From: Nostoc linckia FACHB-104
GTDB lineage: Bacteria; Cyanobacteriota; Cyanobacteriia; Cyanobacteriales; Nostocaceae
NCBI RefSeq assembly: GCF_014696615.1
Contig: NZ_JACJQJ010000035.1
Span: 1-64,000, forward strand
Direction: 5' to 3'
Length of the DNA stretch: 64,000 nucleotides
The position numbers and the translations under genes are program-made. Below the pieces are notes generated by a model that was given only the letters and a program-made list of their open reading frames with translations, had not been told where the DNA came from and did not search any database. This document shows positions 56,042-63,836 of the stretch, one piece after another. Numbering within the stretch: position 1 is the stretch's first letter; every line of letters begins with the position of its first letter.

Positions 56042-56413
56042 TTAGAGATCATCTCCGTAAATCGACAATTCATCTACCCTCATTTCAAAGGGTATGCCTT
56101 GGCTCTCTGGAGGGCAAACACGAATTTTAGCACTGCTAACAATCTTATAAAGTAATTTACCCATTGGCACGATTTTTTGTAGAATCCGCCAGTTAGTAAC
56201 TTCATCAGGACATTCAATTACCAACACCATCACGCTAGCATCGGTGGTGACATACCAACGACAAGTAGATAAGAGGTTTTGGATAAAGCGATCGCAGGCT
56301 TCATAGAAGTACCTGCTAATAGAATATTCTAGTTGCTGACGCAGGATAATATCTGCTGAAGTCAGCTGCATGGGATGTGAATCATCTTCTTGGGAGTAAA
56401 TTTCTTTAGCCAT
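56042..56413 (-). CDS. Hypothetical protein downstream of the SagB-like gene
   Basis: A 123-residue soluble protein with 'DIILRQQLEYSISRYFYEAC', 'CRWYVTTDASVMVLVIECPD' and 'ILQKIVPMGKLLYKI'; mixed alpha/beta, no known motif. It starts 18 bp after the stop of the SagB-like gene on the same strand and is very probably the third gene of the ankyrin-SagB unit. Function unknown. Confidence 0.7.
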   Translation of the reverse strand: MAKEIYSQEDDSHPMQLTSADIILRQQLEYSISRYFYEACDRFIQNLLSTCRWYVTTDASVMVLVIECPDEVTNWRILQKIVPMGKLLYKIVSSAKIRVCPPESQGIPFEMRVDELSIYGDDL

Positions 56414-56431
56414 CTGAGTTGATTTCCTAAG

Positions 56432-57718
56432 TTATATGCCAATTGCGATCGCATAGAGTACATCTTGATTAGTTCCTAAAAATTCTTGGGTTTCATCATC
56501 ATAAAAAGCACCAATACCACTACAATGAATGCCCATAAAATTGCTAACAAGATAAACTCTTTGCCCTAAAAAACCAGCTATTAGCATAGCTGTTTGATAA
56601 TTTATATAGTCGGACGTAAAAAATAAAGTTACAGCGCTATCTCTAACTATTGCTTGATTGATGCACAAGTAACCTGTTTTTTCACTAAAATTGCCCGCCT
56701 TTAATAGATGCTTCCCTTTATATATTCCTGGAGTCATCCCTCTGACATGATGGACAACAGAGTAAATTTCTATTTCCTCAAAATTTTCGGTGGGTATCGG
56801 CTGCTGAAGATGCTGCCATAGCTGCCAATAACTTTCTTGAGGAATTGACTGTTTATAAAAACGTCTAATTGAGCGTCTCATCCAAACAGTCTGAAAAAAT
56901 TTATCTTTGTCAAAGTTAAACTGGGGATGCACTAATTCCTGCTGGCGACTCGGCTGAAGAGATGTGTTTTGATAGCCTTGTTCAATGAATTCATTGGCTT
57001 CAAAATAATCGGTGCCACAGACAAAAGGAACTTTTAACCTTAAATTTCTGACTTTCTTGTCTTGAATTTCTCCCGAAATCGTACAAGCAGTAATAAACTC
57101 TTTGTTCTCAAATCCTAAATCTGTATTGAGAGCGAGTTTATCAAAATCGAAAATTAACTGTATCTCTCTGTCGTGAATATAGGCTGAAGCAGCAATTGCA
57201 CCTAAATGGTGTCCGCTATCCAGCCAGCAATATCTCAGGCTCCTGTCTTTATATTTCCAGCTAGACCTATAATAAACACAACTAATTAAAAAAATGAATC
57301 CATTTATACTTTTGCCAGGTATAATATAATTCTCTAGTCCATCATCAATTAATTCATAGATTAGAGTTAGACAATTATTCTCAACTTCTAAATGATATAT
57401 CCCGTTAATAAAGCCTTCGATATTGCGAATTTGGATATAAACTTCTGTGGGATATAAAGCGCCAGCAGATGGATTTACACGCAATTTCACAGCACCGTCT
57501 TTATACATCTTTTCTAAAGTTACAGCACTAGTAAGGCTGATAAACGAGTGAATTGGATTATTGAGATTTAATTTCACTCGCCGATAAAACTTTGGGTAAA
57601 CTTTAAATGAAGATGGTTGAGTTGCCGCATTCACATAATTTGGATCGAGCTGCACAGATAAGTAAGAATGCTTGGTTGCTTGATGATAGACTCGCTTAGA
57701 GATATAACTTTGAGGCAT
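56432..57718 (-). CDS. SagB-type dehydrogenase (double nitroreductase fold)
   Basis: A 428-residue protein with two nitroreductase-like halves. The first (about 55-215) has 'LRVNPSAGALYPTEVYIQIR', the SagB/ThcOx flavin-site motif, and 'CWLDSGHHLGAIAASAYIHD'. The second (about 280-428) has 'MRRSIRRFYKQSIPQESYWQ', 'FLGQRVYLVSNFMGIHCSGI' and 'GAFYDDETQEFLG'. SagB-type enzymes use FMN; some oxidise azolines in peptide natural products, others have unknown substrates. No precursor peptide or cyclodehydratase gene is nearby, so an azole-peptide role is doubtful. Its start overlaps the ankyrin gene's end by 23 bp, so translation is probably coupled. Confidence 0.82.
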   Translation of the reverse strand: MPQSYISKRVYHQATKHSYLSVQLDPNYVNAATQPSSFKVYPKFYRRVKLNLNNPIHSFISLTSAVTLEKMYKDGAVKLRVNPSAGALYPTEVYIQIRNIEGFINGIYHLEVENNCLTLIYELIDDGLENYIIPGKSINGFIFLISCVYYRSSWKYKDRSLRYCWLDSGHHLGAIAASAYIHDREIQLIFDFDKLALNTDLGFENKEFITACTISGEIQDKKVRNLRLKVPFVCGTDYFEANEFIEQGYQNTSLQPSRQQELVHPQFNFDKDKFFQTVWMRRSIRRFYKQSIPQESYWQLWQHLQQPIPTENFEEIEIYSVVHHVRGMTPGIYKGKHLLKAGNFSEKTGYLCINQAIVRDSAVTLFFTSDYINYQTAMLIAGFLGQRVYLVSNFMGIHCSGIGAFYDDETQEFLGTNQDVLYAIAIGI

Positions 57719-58169
57719 TTTTGAGTATCCTTAAGACTTCTACATTGCTCGCAAAATCTATTGCTTTAAAATCATCTAAGTTTTTTAAATTTATGTTAGG
57801 ATGATGTTGTAACAGCAAGTTAACTACTTCTGTCTTTCCAGCTGAAGCTGCATACATCAACACAGTAGCTCCATTATCATTTTGATTATCAATATTGATA
57901 TGTGCAGCAAGTAACAAATTCATCAAATCGAAGTGATTCCCAAAACAAGCAAACCATAGAGCATTATTACCATCATTGTTTCTGGCATTAACATCTACGC
58001 CTAAACTAATTAATTCTTTGACTACTGCGTAAATGCCTTCTCTTGTAGCTTTCATCAAAGGTGTATCACCATTTTCACCTCGCTGATTTAAGTCATCGCA
58101 ACTGTAGCCTTTAGCGAGTAACCATTGCTTTGTAGTATCACTAAGATTTTGCTGATTTTGAGAAATCAT
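57696..58169 (-). CDS. Ankyrin-repeat protein
   Basis: A 157-residue protein from the ATG of 'MISQNQQNLSDTTKQWLLAK'; a longer frame would add 25 residues without support. Four ankyrin repeats follow: 'GDTPLMKATREGIYAVVKEL', 'GNNALWFACFGNHFDLMNLL', 'GATVLMYAASAGKTEVVNLL' and a short last one with 'DDFKAIDFA'. There is no signal peptide or membrane segment, so a cytosolic protein-protein scaffold is likely. The stop overlaps the SagB-like start by 23 bp. Together with the 123-residue gene they form a three-gene unit placed between hupW and the nif genes. Confidence 0.88.
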   Translation of the reverse strand: MISQNQQNLSDTTKQWLLAKGYSCDDLNQRGENGDTPLMKATREGIYAVVKELISLGVDVNARNNDGNNALWFACFGNHFDLMNLLLAAHINIDNQNDNGATVLMYAASAGKTEVVNLLLQHHPNINLKNLDDFKAIDFASNVEVLRILKNASKLYL

Positions 58170-58572
58170 AAATATCCTGCCTATGGATACAAATACACGC
58201 AAATAATTGCCATAACATTTCTTATAAAAGGTAATGGTGGGCATTACCCACCATGTAAAAGAAATGCTATGAGACCCAATTAACTATGAGGATGGTGTGG
58301 TGGCTGTTAACTGTTATGCCTCAACAATTAACAGTAAATGCACCAGAATCACGAACCATTATTCAGTCAGAGAAAGAGAGAAAGAGAGCAACAATTTATC
58401 AGTATGAGATAGCAGACATACCCGACCCGGTATCTATCCAAACTAGATAAGTAATTCAGCTTTCGTGTTAGCAGCAGAGAAGGCTGGAAGCAGATAGAAA
58501 ATAGTAGGGTACTAAGTTATCTGATTAGCAAATTGATGCTCTCAACAGTACATCGTTGAAAAATCAAATCTC
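58170..58572. other. Intergenic region between ankyrin and CBS genes
   Basis: About 400 bp. It holds a GGTGGGCATTACCCACC palindrome (about 58235-58251) and the possible small plus-strand frame at 58286-58450. No other feature was recognised. Confidence 0.4.
58286..58450 (+). CDS. Possible small protein (54 residues)
   Basis: An ATG frame beginning 'MRMVWWLLTVMPQQLTVNAP', then a charged stretch 'IIQSEKERKRATIYQYEIAD' and an end with 'IPDPVSIQTR'. The composition of the second half looks protein-like, and an internal ATG would give 44 residues. No ribosome site is clear, and the strand is opposite to both neighbours. Uncertain. Confidence 0.28.
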   Translation: MRMVWWLLTVMPQQLTVNAPESRTIIQSEKERKRATIYQYEIADIPDPVSIQTR

Positions 58573-59169
58573 TTAGCCTACAGATACATATTCTCTACCT
58601 TCAGAGAATAGCTGTCTTGCAGTTTTTTCTGGTTTGGGTGCGCCATAATAACCAGCTTCGGCTTCGAGTTCATCTACTAAATCCCAAGCTTCCGCGGCTC
58701 TCTTAGAATCTGCACCATAGTTAGCCACAACTGAGCGAGCATTCGAGATAGCCTTGTGAAGTTCTTTTTGGACGAATTTTAATTTTGGTTTTTCTACGAA
58801 GTCGCCCTTGGTAATAATATCTGTGACAGAAATAATGCCCAGTAATTCACCTTGAATAACAGGCGCACGCCATACACCTGTAGTAGCAAATAACCGCGCC
58901 ACGTATTCTACATCTAGGTCAGGATTAACCACAATGCAGGGTTTGCTCATAACTTCATATACATGCATCCGTTCAGGATCTTTGCCATAAGCAACAACCT
59001 TGGACACAATATCAGTTTCGGTAATAATACCGTAAGCATCACCACTGTGGCGAGGTTCTACAATTAATGCCCGTAATTCTTTGAGCCGCATTAATTTGAC
59101 TGCTTCTGCTACAGTAGCGGAACCGCGAATAGTAGCTACATCTTGAGTCATGATTTGTTTAGCTCTCAT
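58573..59169 (-). CDS. CBS-domain pair protein
   Basis: A 198-residue cytosolic protein with two CBS domains. CBS1 (about 1-65) starts 'MRAKQIMTQDVATIRGSATV' and ends 'YGIITETDIVSKVV'. CBS2 (about 70-125) runs through 'VYEVMSKPCIVVNPDLDVEY' and 'LGIISVTDIITKGDFVEKP'. The remaining 70 residues are helical and end 'RQLFSEGREYVSVG'. CBS pairs bind adenine nucleotides and sense energy or ionic state. Its partner is unknown; its place beside the nif genes suggests a link to heterocyst metabolism, which is inference. No co-directional neighbour within 300 bp. Confidence 0.88.
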   Translation of the reverse strand: MRAKQIMTQDVATIRGSATVAEAVKLMRLKELRALIVEPRHSGDAYGIITETDIVSKVVAYGKDPERMHVYEVMSKPCIVVNPDLDVEYVARLFATTGVWRAPVIQGELLGIISVTDIITKGDFVEKPKLKFVQKELHKAISNARSVVANYGADSKRAAEAWDLVDELEAEAGYYGAPKPEKTARQLFSEGREYVSVG

Positions 59170-60153
59170 AATTCTGGCTCCTTAAAGTTTGTTTGCAAGT
59201 AAGGGAATTAGTTCTAAACTGCTGCAATGCTTCCCAAACTGCTTTTCATTTAGGCAACTTATTCAAATTCAAACTAAATTGTCATAAATTGAATTCGTCG
59301 CATGAAAAAGTGGTTACGGAAATTTAGACATTCCGAGAGAGAAATACTAAACTATTTCACTACTTAATTACTCTGGTAATTTGAAGACAGAAGACTTACG
59401 CATTTCCCCTCTTCCTTCCTTGAAGATCTCAGATTTTCTGCCTCATCTTTGAACTTAACCAGCATTAAGTTAGGAATGTCTGAGTTAAGTCTGTAATCGC
59501 TTTTGCTGAAGTCTGGTTGACTGGCAACAATTTAGCTTACTTATATAGTATCACTCTCATAAGTTGGAATTATGAATGCTTTATAAAGATCCCCAGATAT
59601 TTCATAGATAAAATGGTTAAAAAACGCTAAGAAGTATTGGTATGAACTTTTTATTTTTACAAAATAAGATACTTAGCAAATTTCCATTATAAGAGGATTT
59701 ATTTAGATAACAATAAATTCCTCGATTGTCAACAAAAACAATCTTTAAAATCTTTGTATAGGATGAATTTAAGTAATAAAAACCATTGACTAATATTCTA
59801 TGCTGCTGATATACAAATTTAGTTTTTTCTTTAGGTTTTTATTTAATGAAAAATGCTATTAATGGTTGCAATAATATTGATGACACATACATTCTTCCTC
59901 AAGGCACAAGATTGTTGTGCTTCTATTTGTCTGTTAAATGCTTTTTGCAATTCGTATAAATACGAGTATTTTATCGTTATCTAACTTGATAAATAACAGC
60001 AGGGAATACCCAAAGAAAGATAAATATATTGTTTTATCTATCTCGGGTATATAGCTAAATTTGTTTCTTAAAAAAAAATAAAATATTTGTATGCTTACTA
60101 TTATTTTTTGCTAGGGTTATCAAGTATACATAAACAAAAAAAGGTATTCAGGG
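59170..60153. other. Long divergent intergenic region, CBS gene / mop
   Basis: Nearly 1 kb of very AT-rich DNA between divergent genes. A 38-codon frame starts at 59846 ('MKNAINGCNNIDDTYILPQG') but has no clear support. Promoters for both flanking genes should lie here; no site could be named with confidence. Confidence 0.4.
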
Positions 60154-60363
60154 ATGGAAATTAGCGCTCGTAATTCTTTAAAAGCTACTGTCAAAAAAGT
60201 CGTTGCTGGATCTGTGAATAGCGAAGTTACTTTAGAACTAGCACCTGGTGTAGAAGTAGTAGCAATCATTACCAAATCTTCAGCAGACAAGTTGGGCTTG
60301 GCAGAAGGTAAAGCAGCTTATGCAGTGATTAAAGCATCTGATGTGTTAGTTGCTGTTGATTAA
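60154..60363 (+). CDS. Molbindin-like molybdate/tungstate-binding Mop protein
   Basis: A 69-residue single Mop (TOBE-like) domain: 'MEISARNSLKATVKKVVAGS' then 'EVTLELAPGVEVVAIITKSS' and 'GLAEGKAAYAVIKASDVLVA'. Molbindins assemble into hexamers that store molybdate, so it probably buffers molybdenum for the nitrogenase cofactor made by the neighbouring nif genes (inferred). A short GGG lies just before the ATG. The gene is alone and ends at a hairpin. Confidence 0.92.
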   Translation: MEISARNSLKATVKKVVAGSVNSEVTLELAPGVEVVAIITKSSADKLGLAEGKAAYAVIKASDVLVAVD

Positions 60364-60396
60364 GCAATAGTAAACAATTATCTATATATTTTTGAG

Positions 60397-60435
60397 GGTG
60401 CGTTACACTTAATTAGCGCACCTTATTTGATTTTA
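60397..60435 (+). terminator. Terminator after mop
   Basis: GGTGCG/CGCACC forms a 6-bp stem around a 14-base loop followed by TTATTTGATTTTATT, 34 bp after the mop stop. Confidence 0.55.
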
Positions 60436-60495
60436 TTGATGCTATCTTAGTGCGTTGCGCTACGCGACAACAAACCAGACAAATTTATTTAAATA

Positions 60496-60747
60496 TTAAC
60501 TATCAACAATGCGTACATAAATTATGCGGGATATTTCTTTATCTATTGAGAAAGTTATATTATTAACTTCGATTTGAAAGGTAGGAGATTTCTCTTTAAT
60601 AGTTATACTCGTTCCTACTGATATCCCCATTGCTATTAGTTCTTGACGGCACTTTTCATTTGGAATTTTACAGAAAGCTACAATTCCTCGCTCTCCAGGT
60701 TTCAATAATTCTAATGAACAGCCCTTAATTGTAAAGGGAGTAAACAT
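60496..60747 (-). CDS. FeoA-domain protein
   Basis: An 83-residue SH3-like FeoA domain protein with 'LELLKPGERGIVAFCKIPNE', 'CRQELIAMGISVGTSITIKE' and 'QIEVNNITFSIDKEISRIIY'. FeoA proteins aid ferrous iron uptake through FeoB or act in metal regulation. No feoB is adjacent. It is the last gene of the leftward nif segment, about 106 bp after fdxH, with a GGATGAA/TTCATCC hairpin in between. A role in iron supply for nitrogenase is inferred from position. Confidence 0.88.
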   Translation of the reverse strand: MFTPFTIKGCSLELLKPGERGIVAFCKIPNEKCRQELIAMGISVGTSITIKEKSPTFQIEVNNITFSIDKEISRIIYVRIVDS

Positions 60748-60853
60748 AAGTAGTATAAATATTATATTTGTAGATGCTTCTGAGCAAGCTTGCCCCAGGC
60801 TAGGATGAAGATACTTTTCATCCTTAATCCTAGGTTCAAGCGATAACTACAGG

Positions 60854-61153
60854 TTATACAAGATATGGTTCTTGGTGAGTCTTGATTGTGCAGTTAGAAC
60901 GGGGATAAGTAACACAAAGTAAAGCAAATCCCTTAGACATTTGCTCGTCATCCAAGAAGATTTGATCGGATTGATCAACTTCACCTTCTACAACCTTACC
61001 AACACAGCTAGAGCAAGAACCAGAGTGGCAAGAGAAGGGTAGATCAATACCGTTTTCTGCTGCTCCTTCGAGGATGGTTGTATCTTCATCAACCTCAATT
61101 GTGGTGTCGAGGTCTTCTTTTTTGTTGATCAATCTCACTTGGTAGGTAGCCAT
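60854..61153 (-). CDS. fdxH: Heterocyst [2Fe-2S] ferredoxin FdxH
   Basis: A 99-residue plant-type ferredoxin from the ATG of '[20 protein letters not shown]'; the longer open frame upstream is not used in known FdxH. The cluster ligands are Cys42, Cys47 and Cys50 in '[10 protein letters not shown]' and Cys80 in 'ALLCVTYP'. The Lys pair in 'LINKKED' matches the FdxH-specific lysines that favour electron transfer to dinitrogenase reductase and are absent from vegetative PetF. The C-terminus '[11 protein letters not shown]' is also typical. It donates electrons to NifH in heterocysts. The gene follows hesB by about 200 bp. Confidence 0.95.
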   Translation of the reverse strand: MATYQVRLINKKEDLDTTIEVDEDTTILEGAAENGIDLPFSCHSGSCSSCVGKVVEGEVDQSDQIFLDDEQMSKGFALLCVTYPRSNCTIKTHQEPYLV

Positions 61154-61359
61154 TTTCCGATTCTCCTCAAACTTTATACAATTAGGTTTAATTACCAGAG
61201 TTTGGTAGTCTCCCACTTTCACTCTTGATGCAGCTACACGCAGCGCTTCTGTAGCAGAATCGACACTATTACCGCTAGGCGGAAATCAATTTTTTTACGA
61301 CGGATTTTGCTTGAATTCCGCAAACCGGTTTTTATGTGTTGATTAAATCTGAAACAGTA

Positions 61360-61731
61360 TTAGCTGCAAGGTACACCGTTAGGTGTGCAATCACCGGCTT
61401 TGAAGGACTTACCACAACCACAACTATCGGTTGCATTGGGGTTGGAAAACTTAAAACCGCTGTCCATTACCCCATCAACAAAATCGATGACAACACCTTC
61501 TAATAACGGTGCGCTTTGAGCATCAACGTAAAGTTGTACTTTTCCTTGCTGAATTACTAAATCGTCTGGTTGTGGCTTACTAGTAATCTCCATGCCATAC
61601 TCATAGCCACTGCAACCACCATCTTTTACAGAGATGCGAACGCCTTTAGTTGCAACATTGGAGTCGGGGGCAGAACCGACTAAGAACGCCCGCAGACGAA
61701 ATTCAGCTTTTTCTGTCAAAGTAACAGTCAT
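61360..61731 (-). CDS. hesB: HesB/IscA-type Fe-S assembly protein of the nif cluster
   Basis: A 123-residue A-type carrier from the ATG of 'MTVTLTEKAEFRLRAFLVGS'; the longer frame upstream (about 68 residues) is AT-rich and unlike the family. Conserved Cys40 ('KDGGCSGYEYGM'), Cys104 and Cys106 ('TDSCGCGKSF') bind an Fe-S cluster or iron. The last 15 residues ('KAGDCTPNGVPCS') add two more Cys, as in nif-linked HesB. It probably helps to deliver Fe-S clusters to nitrogenase components. It lies 220 bp after hesA and upstream of fdxH on the same strand. Confidence 0.93.
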   Translation of the reverse strand: MTVTLTEKAEFRLRAFLVGSAPDSNVATKGVRISVKDGGCSGYEYGMEITSKPQPDDLVIQQGKVQLYVDAQSAPLLEGVVIDFVDGVMDSGFKFSNPNATDSCGCGKSFKAGDCTPNGVPCS

Positions 61732-61949
61732 CACATCTCCTGATTTGTAGCGATAGTGGTTGTAATTACAGGTGTGGTTTCTTAAGCTTTGAGGCGTTTT
61801 AATTGCATATTTGTCCTTAATGGCTAGCCATTTGTAATTTGTATTTACAAAGGAATTTGCATTTACTTTGTATTTACAATGGGCAGAACACAAACGACTA
61901 AGTAAAGGAATAAACGAAGAGATATGCAATTTCAACGCAATGAAGCTGA

Positions 61950-62750
61950 TTATTTTGTGAAATTACTGGTGGGTTCCATAGAACCTGATTGTGCGTATCT
62001 CCAGGGTGCGCTATTTCCACACACAGGGCAAGCGCGATCGCGGTGAGAACGCCGTTTGGCAAATTCCATCCGATTTAGGTCGATTGTCAACAGTTGTGAC
62101 AGTAACGGTTGACTAAACCCAGTGATCAGCTTGATTGCTTCTAGTGCTGTTAAACAAGCCAATGTCCCAGAAACAGCCCCCAGAACTGAAAAGCCACGCC
62201 GATCCCAATCAGGCTTTTCTGGAAACAGACAAGACAAGCAAGGAGTTACACCAGGAATAATCGTAGTCAGGTAGGCCTCCATCCCGTCCATTGCTGCTTC
62301 CACCATCGGCTTACGCCAACGTACACAAGCTGCATTCAACAAATTACGCTCTGTAAAATTGTGGGCGCAGTCAAGAGCCATATCAGCGGACTGTACCAAC
62401 GCGTCTACATTTTCTGAGGTGATGTAATCATGAACTGCTTCCACTTGGACATCAGGATTAATCGCTTCCAAAGTTTCTTTAGCTTTGAATACCCTTGGCT
62501 GACCTACCCAATCGTCTGTCATCAGGACTTGACGATTCATATCATCTAACCGCAAGTCACCACCTCGTACTAAGATTAGTCGCCCAACGCCCGCTACAGC
62601 TAAGTAAAGCGCCGCCGTACCGCCTAATCCCCCCACACCTGTAACCAGAACCGTCGCTGACTTCAGGCGCTTCTGAGCTAATTCGCCAAAATTAGGGAGC
62701 ATCATTTGGCGACTATAGCGTTCTAATTCGGTAGGCGTTAGGTTTACCAC
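61950..62750 (-). CDS. hesA: HesA, ThiF/MoeB-family E1-like adenylyltransferase
   Basis: A 266-residue protein with a GTG start behind an ideal AGGAGG ribosome site. The nucleotide-binding loop is 'VLVTGVGGLGGTAALYLAVA', followed by 'GDLRLDDMNRQVLMTDDWVG' with the Arg finger. The zinc pairs are 'TPCLSCLFP' and 'ACPVCGN'. MoeB/ThiF relatives adenylate the C-terminus of sulfur carriers; HesA, found in nif clusters of cyanobacteria and Frankia, is thought to help molybdenum or cofactor processing for nitrogenase. It follows nifW by only 10 bp, so they are co-transcribed. Confidence 0.94.
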   Translation of the reverse strand: MVNLTPTELERYSRQMMLPNFGELAQKRLKSATVLVTGVGGLGGTAALYLAVAGVGRLILVRGGDLRLDDMNRQVLMTDDWVGQPRVFKAKETLEAINPDVQVEAVHDYITSENVDALVQSADMALDCAHNFTERNLLNAACVRWRKPMVEAAMDGMEAYLTTIIPGVTPCLSCLFPEKPDWDRRGFSVLGAVSGTLACLTALEAIKLITGFSQPLLSQLLTIDLNRMEFAKRRSHRDRACPVCGNSAPWRYAQSGSMEPTSNFTK

Positions 62751-62760
62751 TTTTTACCTC

Positions 62761-63078
62761 CTAATCAGAAGTGATTTCTGTCAGCTTGACTACATTTTTC
62801 GGCTTATCATTAAACACCTTAAACAGCTTTTGTTCTTGAGGTGTTGACTCGATAAATACGTCATAGGCTTTTTGCAAAGCTATGGCATATTGCTCAAGTT
62901 TTTCTTCTGGTTTTAAATCAGGAGAATTCTCATCAACTTCTCTCATGAATTGAGAGAATTTTTTTAGAATATGTAAACGATTAACATTCACGAATTTTGG
63001 GTCGTAGGGCAGTTCAAAAAATTGCAAGAATTCCTCTGCATCTACGAGTTTCTTAAACTCATCAATATTCCGGCTCAT
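62761..63078 (-). CDS. nifW: Nitrogenase-stabilising protein NifW
   Basis: A 105-residue protein with the NifW pattern 'FKKLVDAEEFLQFFELPYDP', 'VNVNRLHILKKFSQFMREV' and 'YAIALQKAYDVFIESTPQEQ'. NifW associates with the MoFe protein and protects or helps mature it. The start overlaps the stop of the upstream small gene by 4 bp (ATGA type), showing translational coupling. Confidence 0.95.
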   Translation of the reverse strand: MSRNIDEFKKLVDAEEFLQFFELPYDPKFVNVNRLHILKKFSQFMREVDENSPDLKPEEKLEQYAIALQKAYDVFIESTPQEQKLFKVFNDKPKNVVKLTEITSD

Positions 63079-63275
63079 TCACCCTTCTCCATTTTTTTAA
63101 GCTGTTGCTTAAGTTCATCTAACTCGCGATAGATGGCATAAGTCTCAGCTGCAACATCCATCAATTTTTCAAAGTCTGTGGGTAATCCCTCTGCTAAGTC
63201 ATGCAGATCCATTTTCATTTGACCTGCTTTACTATTGAGCCTTCTGATTTTTCCCTTGAGTTCTTCAGTTGTCAT
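63075..63275 (-). CDS. DUF683/CCE_0567-family nif-associated protein
   Basis: A 66-residue, two-helix protein: 'KGKIRRLNSKAGQMKMDLHD' then 'LAEGLPTDFEKLMDVAAETY'. This family sits between the NifX-associated gene and nifW in many nif clusters, and a cyanobacterial member is a small helical metal-binding protein. The start ATG lies in a short tandem repeat array without a clear ribosome site, unlike the rest of the operon. Confidence 0.9.
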   Translation of the reverse strand: MTTEELKGKIRRLNSKAGQMKMDLHDLAEGLPTDFEKLMDVAAETYAIYRELDELKQQLKKMEKGE

Positions 63276-63358
63276 TTGTCCTCTGCCATTTGTTCTTTGT
63301 CATTAGTTATTGGTCATTTGTTGTTGACTAATGACCAATGACCAATGACCAATGAAGA
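63271..63358. repeat. STRR array inside the nif operon
   Basis: Imperfect heptamers (GTCATTT, GTCATTA, GGTCATT, then ACCAATGA x3 in inverse sense) fill the 85-bp gap between the DUF269 and DUF683 genes and include the latter's start codon. The two halves are complementary, so the transcript can fold into a long hairpin. Confidence 0.8.
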
Positions 63359-63359
63359 A

Positions 63360-63836
63360 TTAAAGCTTGCCAACTTCGGGGAAACGATTTACTAAATCGA
63401 TGCCTTTTTCTATTAGCTTGGCTCCCTCTTCTGCAACTTTTTCTAGAGAATCAAAGCCAAAGCGATGGGCATCACGTAAGGTTCTTGTCACTAACAAAAG
63501 GCGACCAGTGAAAACAAGTACCCAACCAAACCCTTCATGGTTTATATCAACTACAACCTGGGATATTAGGCCTGTTTCCTTTTCAATACAAGCGGCTACA
63601 GCTCGATAAAATGCCATAATCCGTGCTTGAGTAATCGGATCTACATCACCATCAATAGGAATTTCCCGTTTCTTTGCTTTAGGAACTACATAGGGTTTAA
63701 GAATTAAATCATCAGACCACTTTCGGTATGTTCCATAGGTATCTTGTCCCCGGATTTGTTGGACGATCGCCTTCAGGAAAGGTGAGTTAGAGACTGTACT
63801 GCTGGCGGTACCGTTAACACTATTATCTATACTCAT
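63360..63836 (-). CDS. NifX-associated nitrogen fixation protein (DUF269)
   Basis: A 158-residue protein of the DUF269 family. Motifs include 'FLKAIVQQIRGQDTYGTYRK', 'DGDVDPITQARIMAFYRAVA' and 'HEGFGWVLVFTGRLLLVTRT', then 'AHRFGFDSLEKVAEEGAKLI'. It is always found next to nifX; the role in nitrogenase cofactor handling is not defined. Its ATG overlaps the TGA of nifX (ATGA), so translation is coupled. Confidence 0.94.
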   Translation of the reverse strand: MSIDNSVNGTASSTVSNSPFLKAIVQQIRGQDTYGTYRKWSDDLILKPYVVPKAKKREIPIDGDVDPITQARIMAFYRAVAACIEKETGLISQVVVDINHEGFGWVLVFTGRLLLVTRTLRDAHRFGFDSLEKVAEEGAKLIEKGIDLVNRFPEVGKL

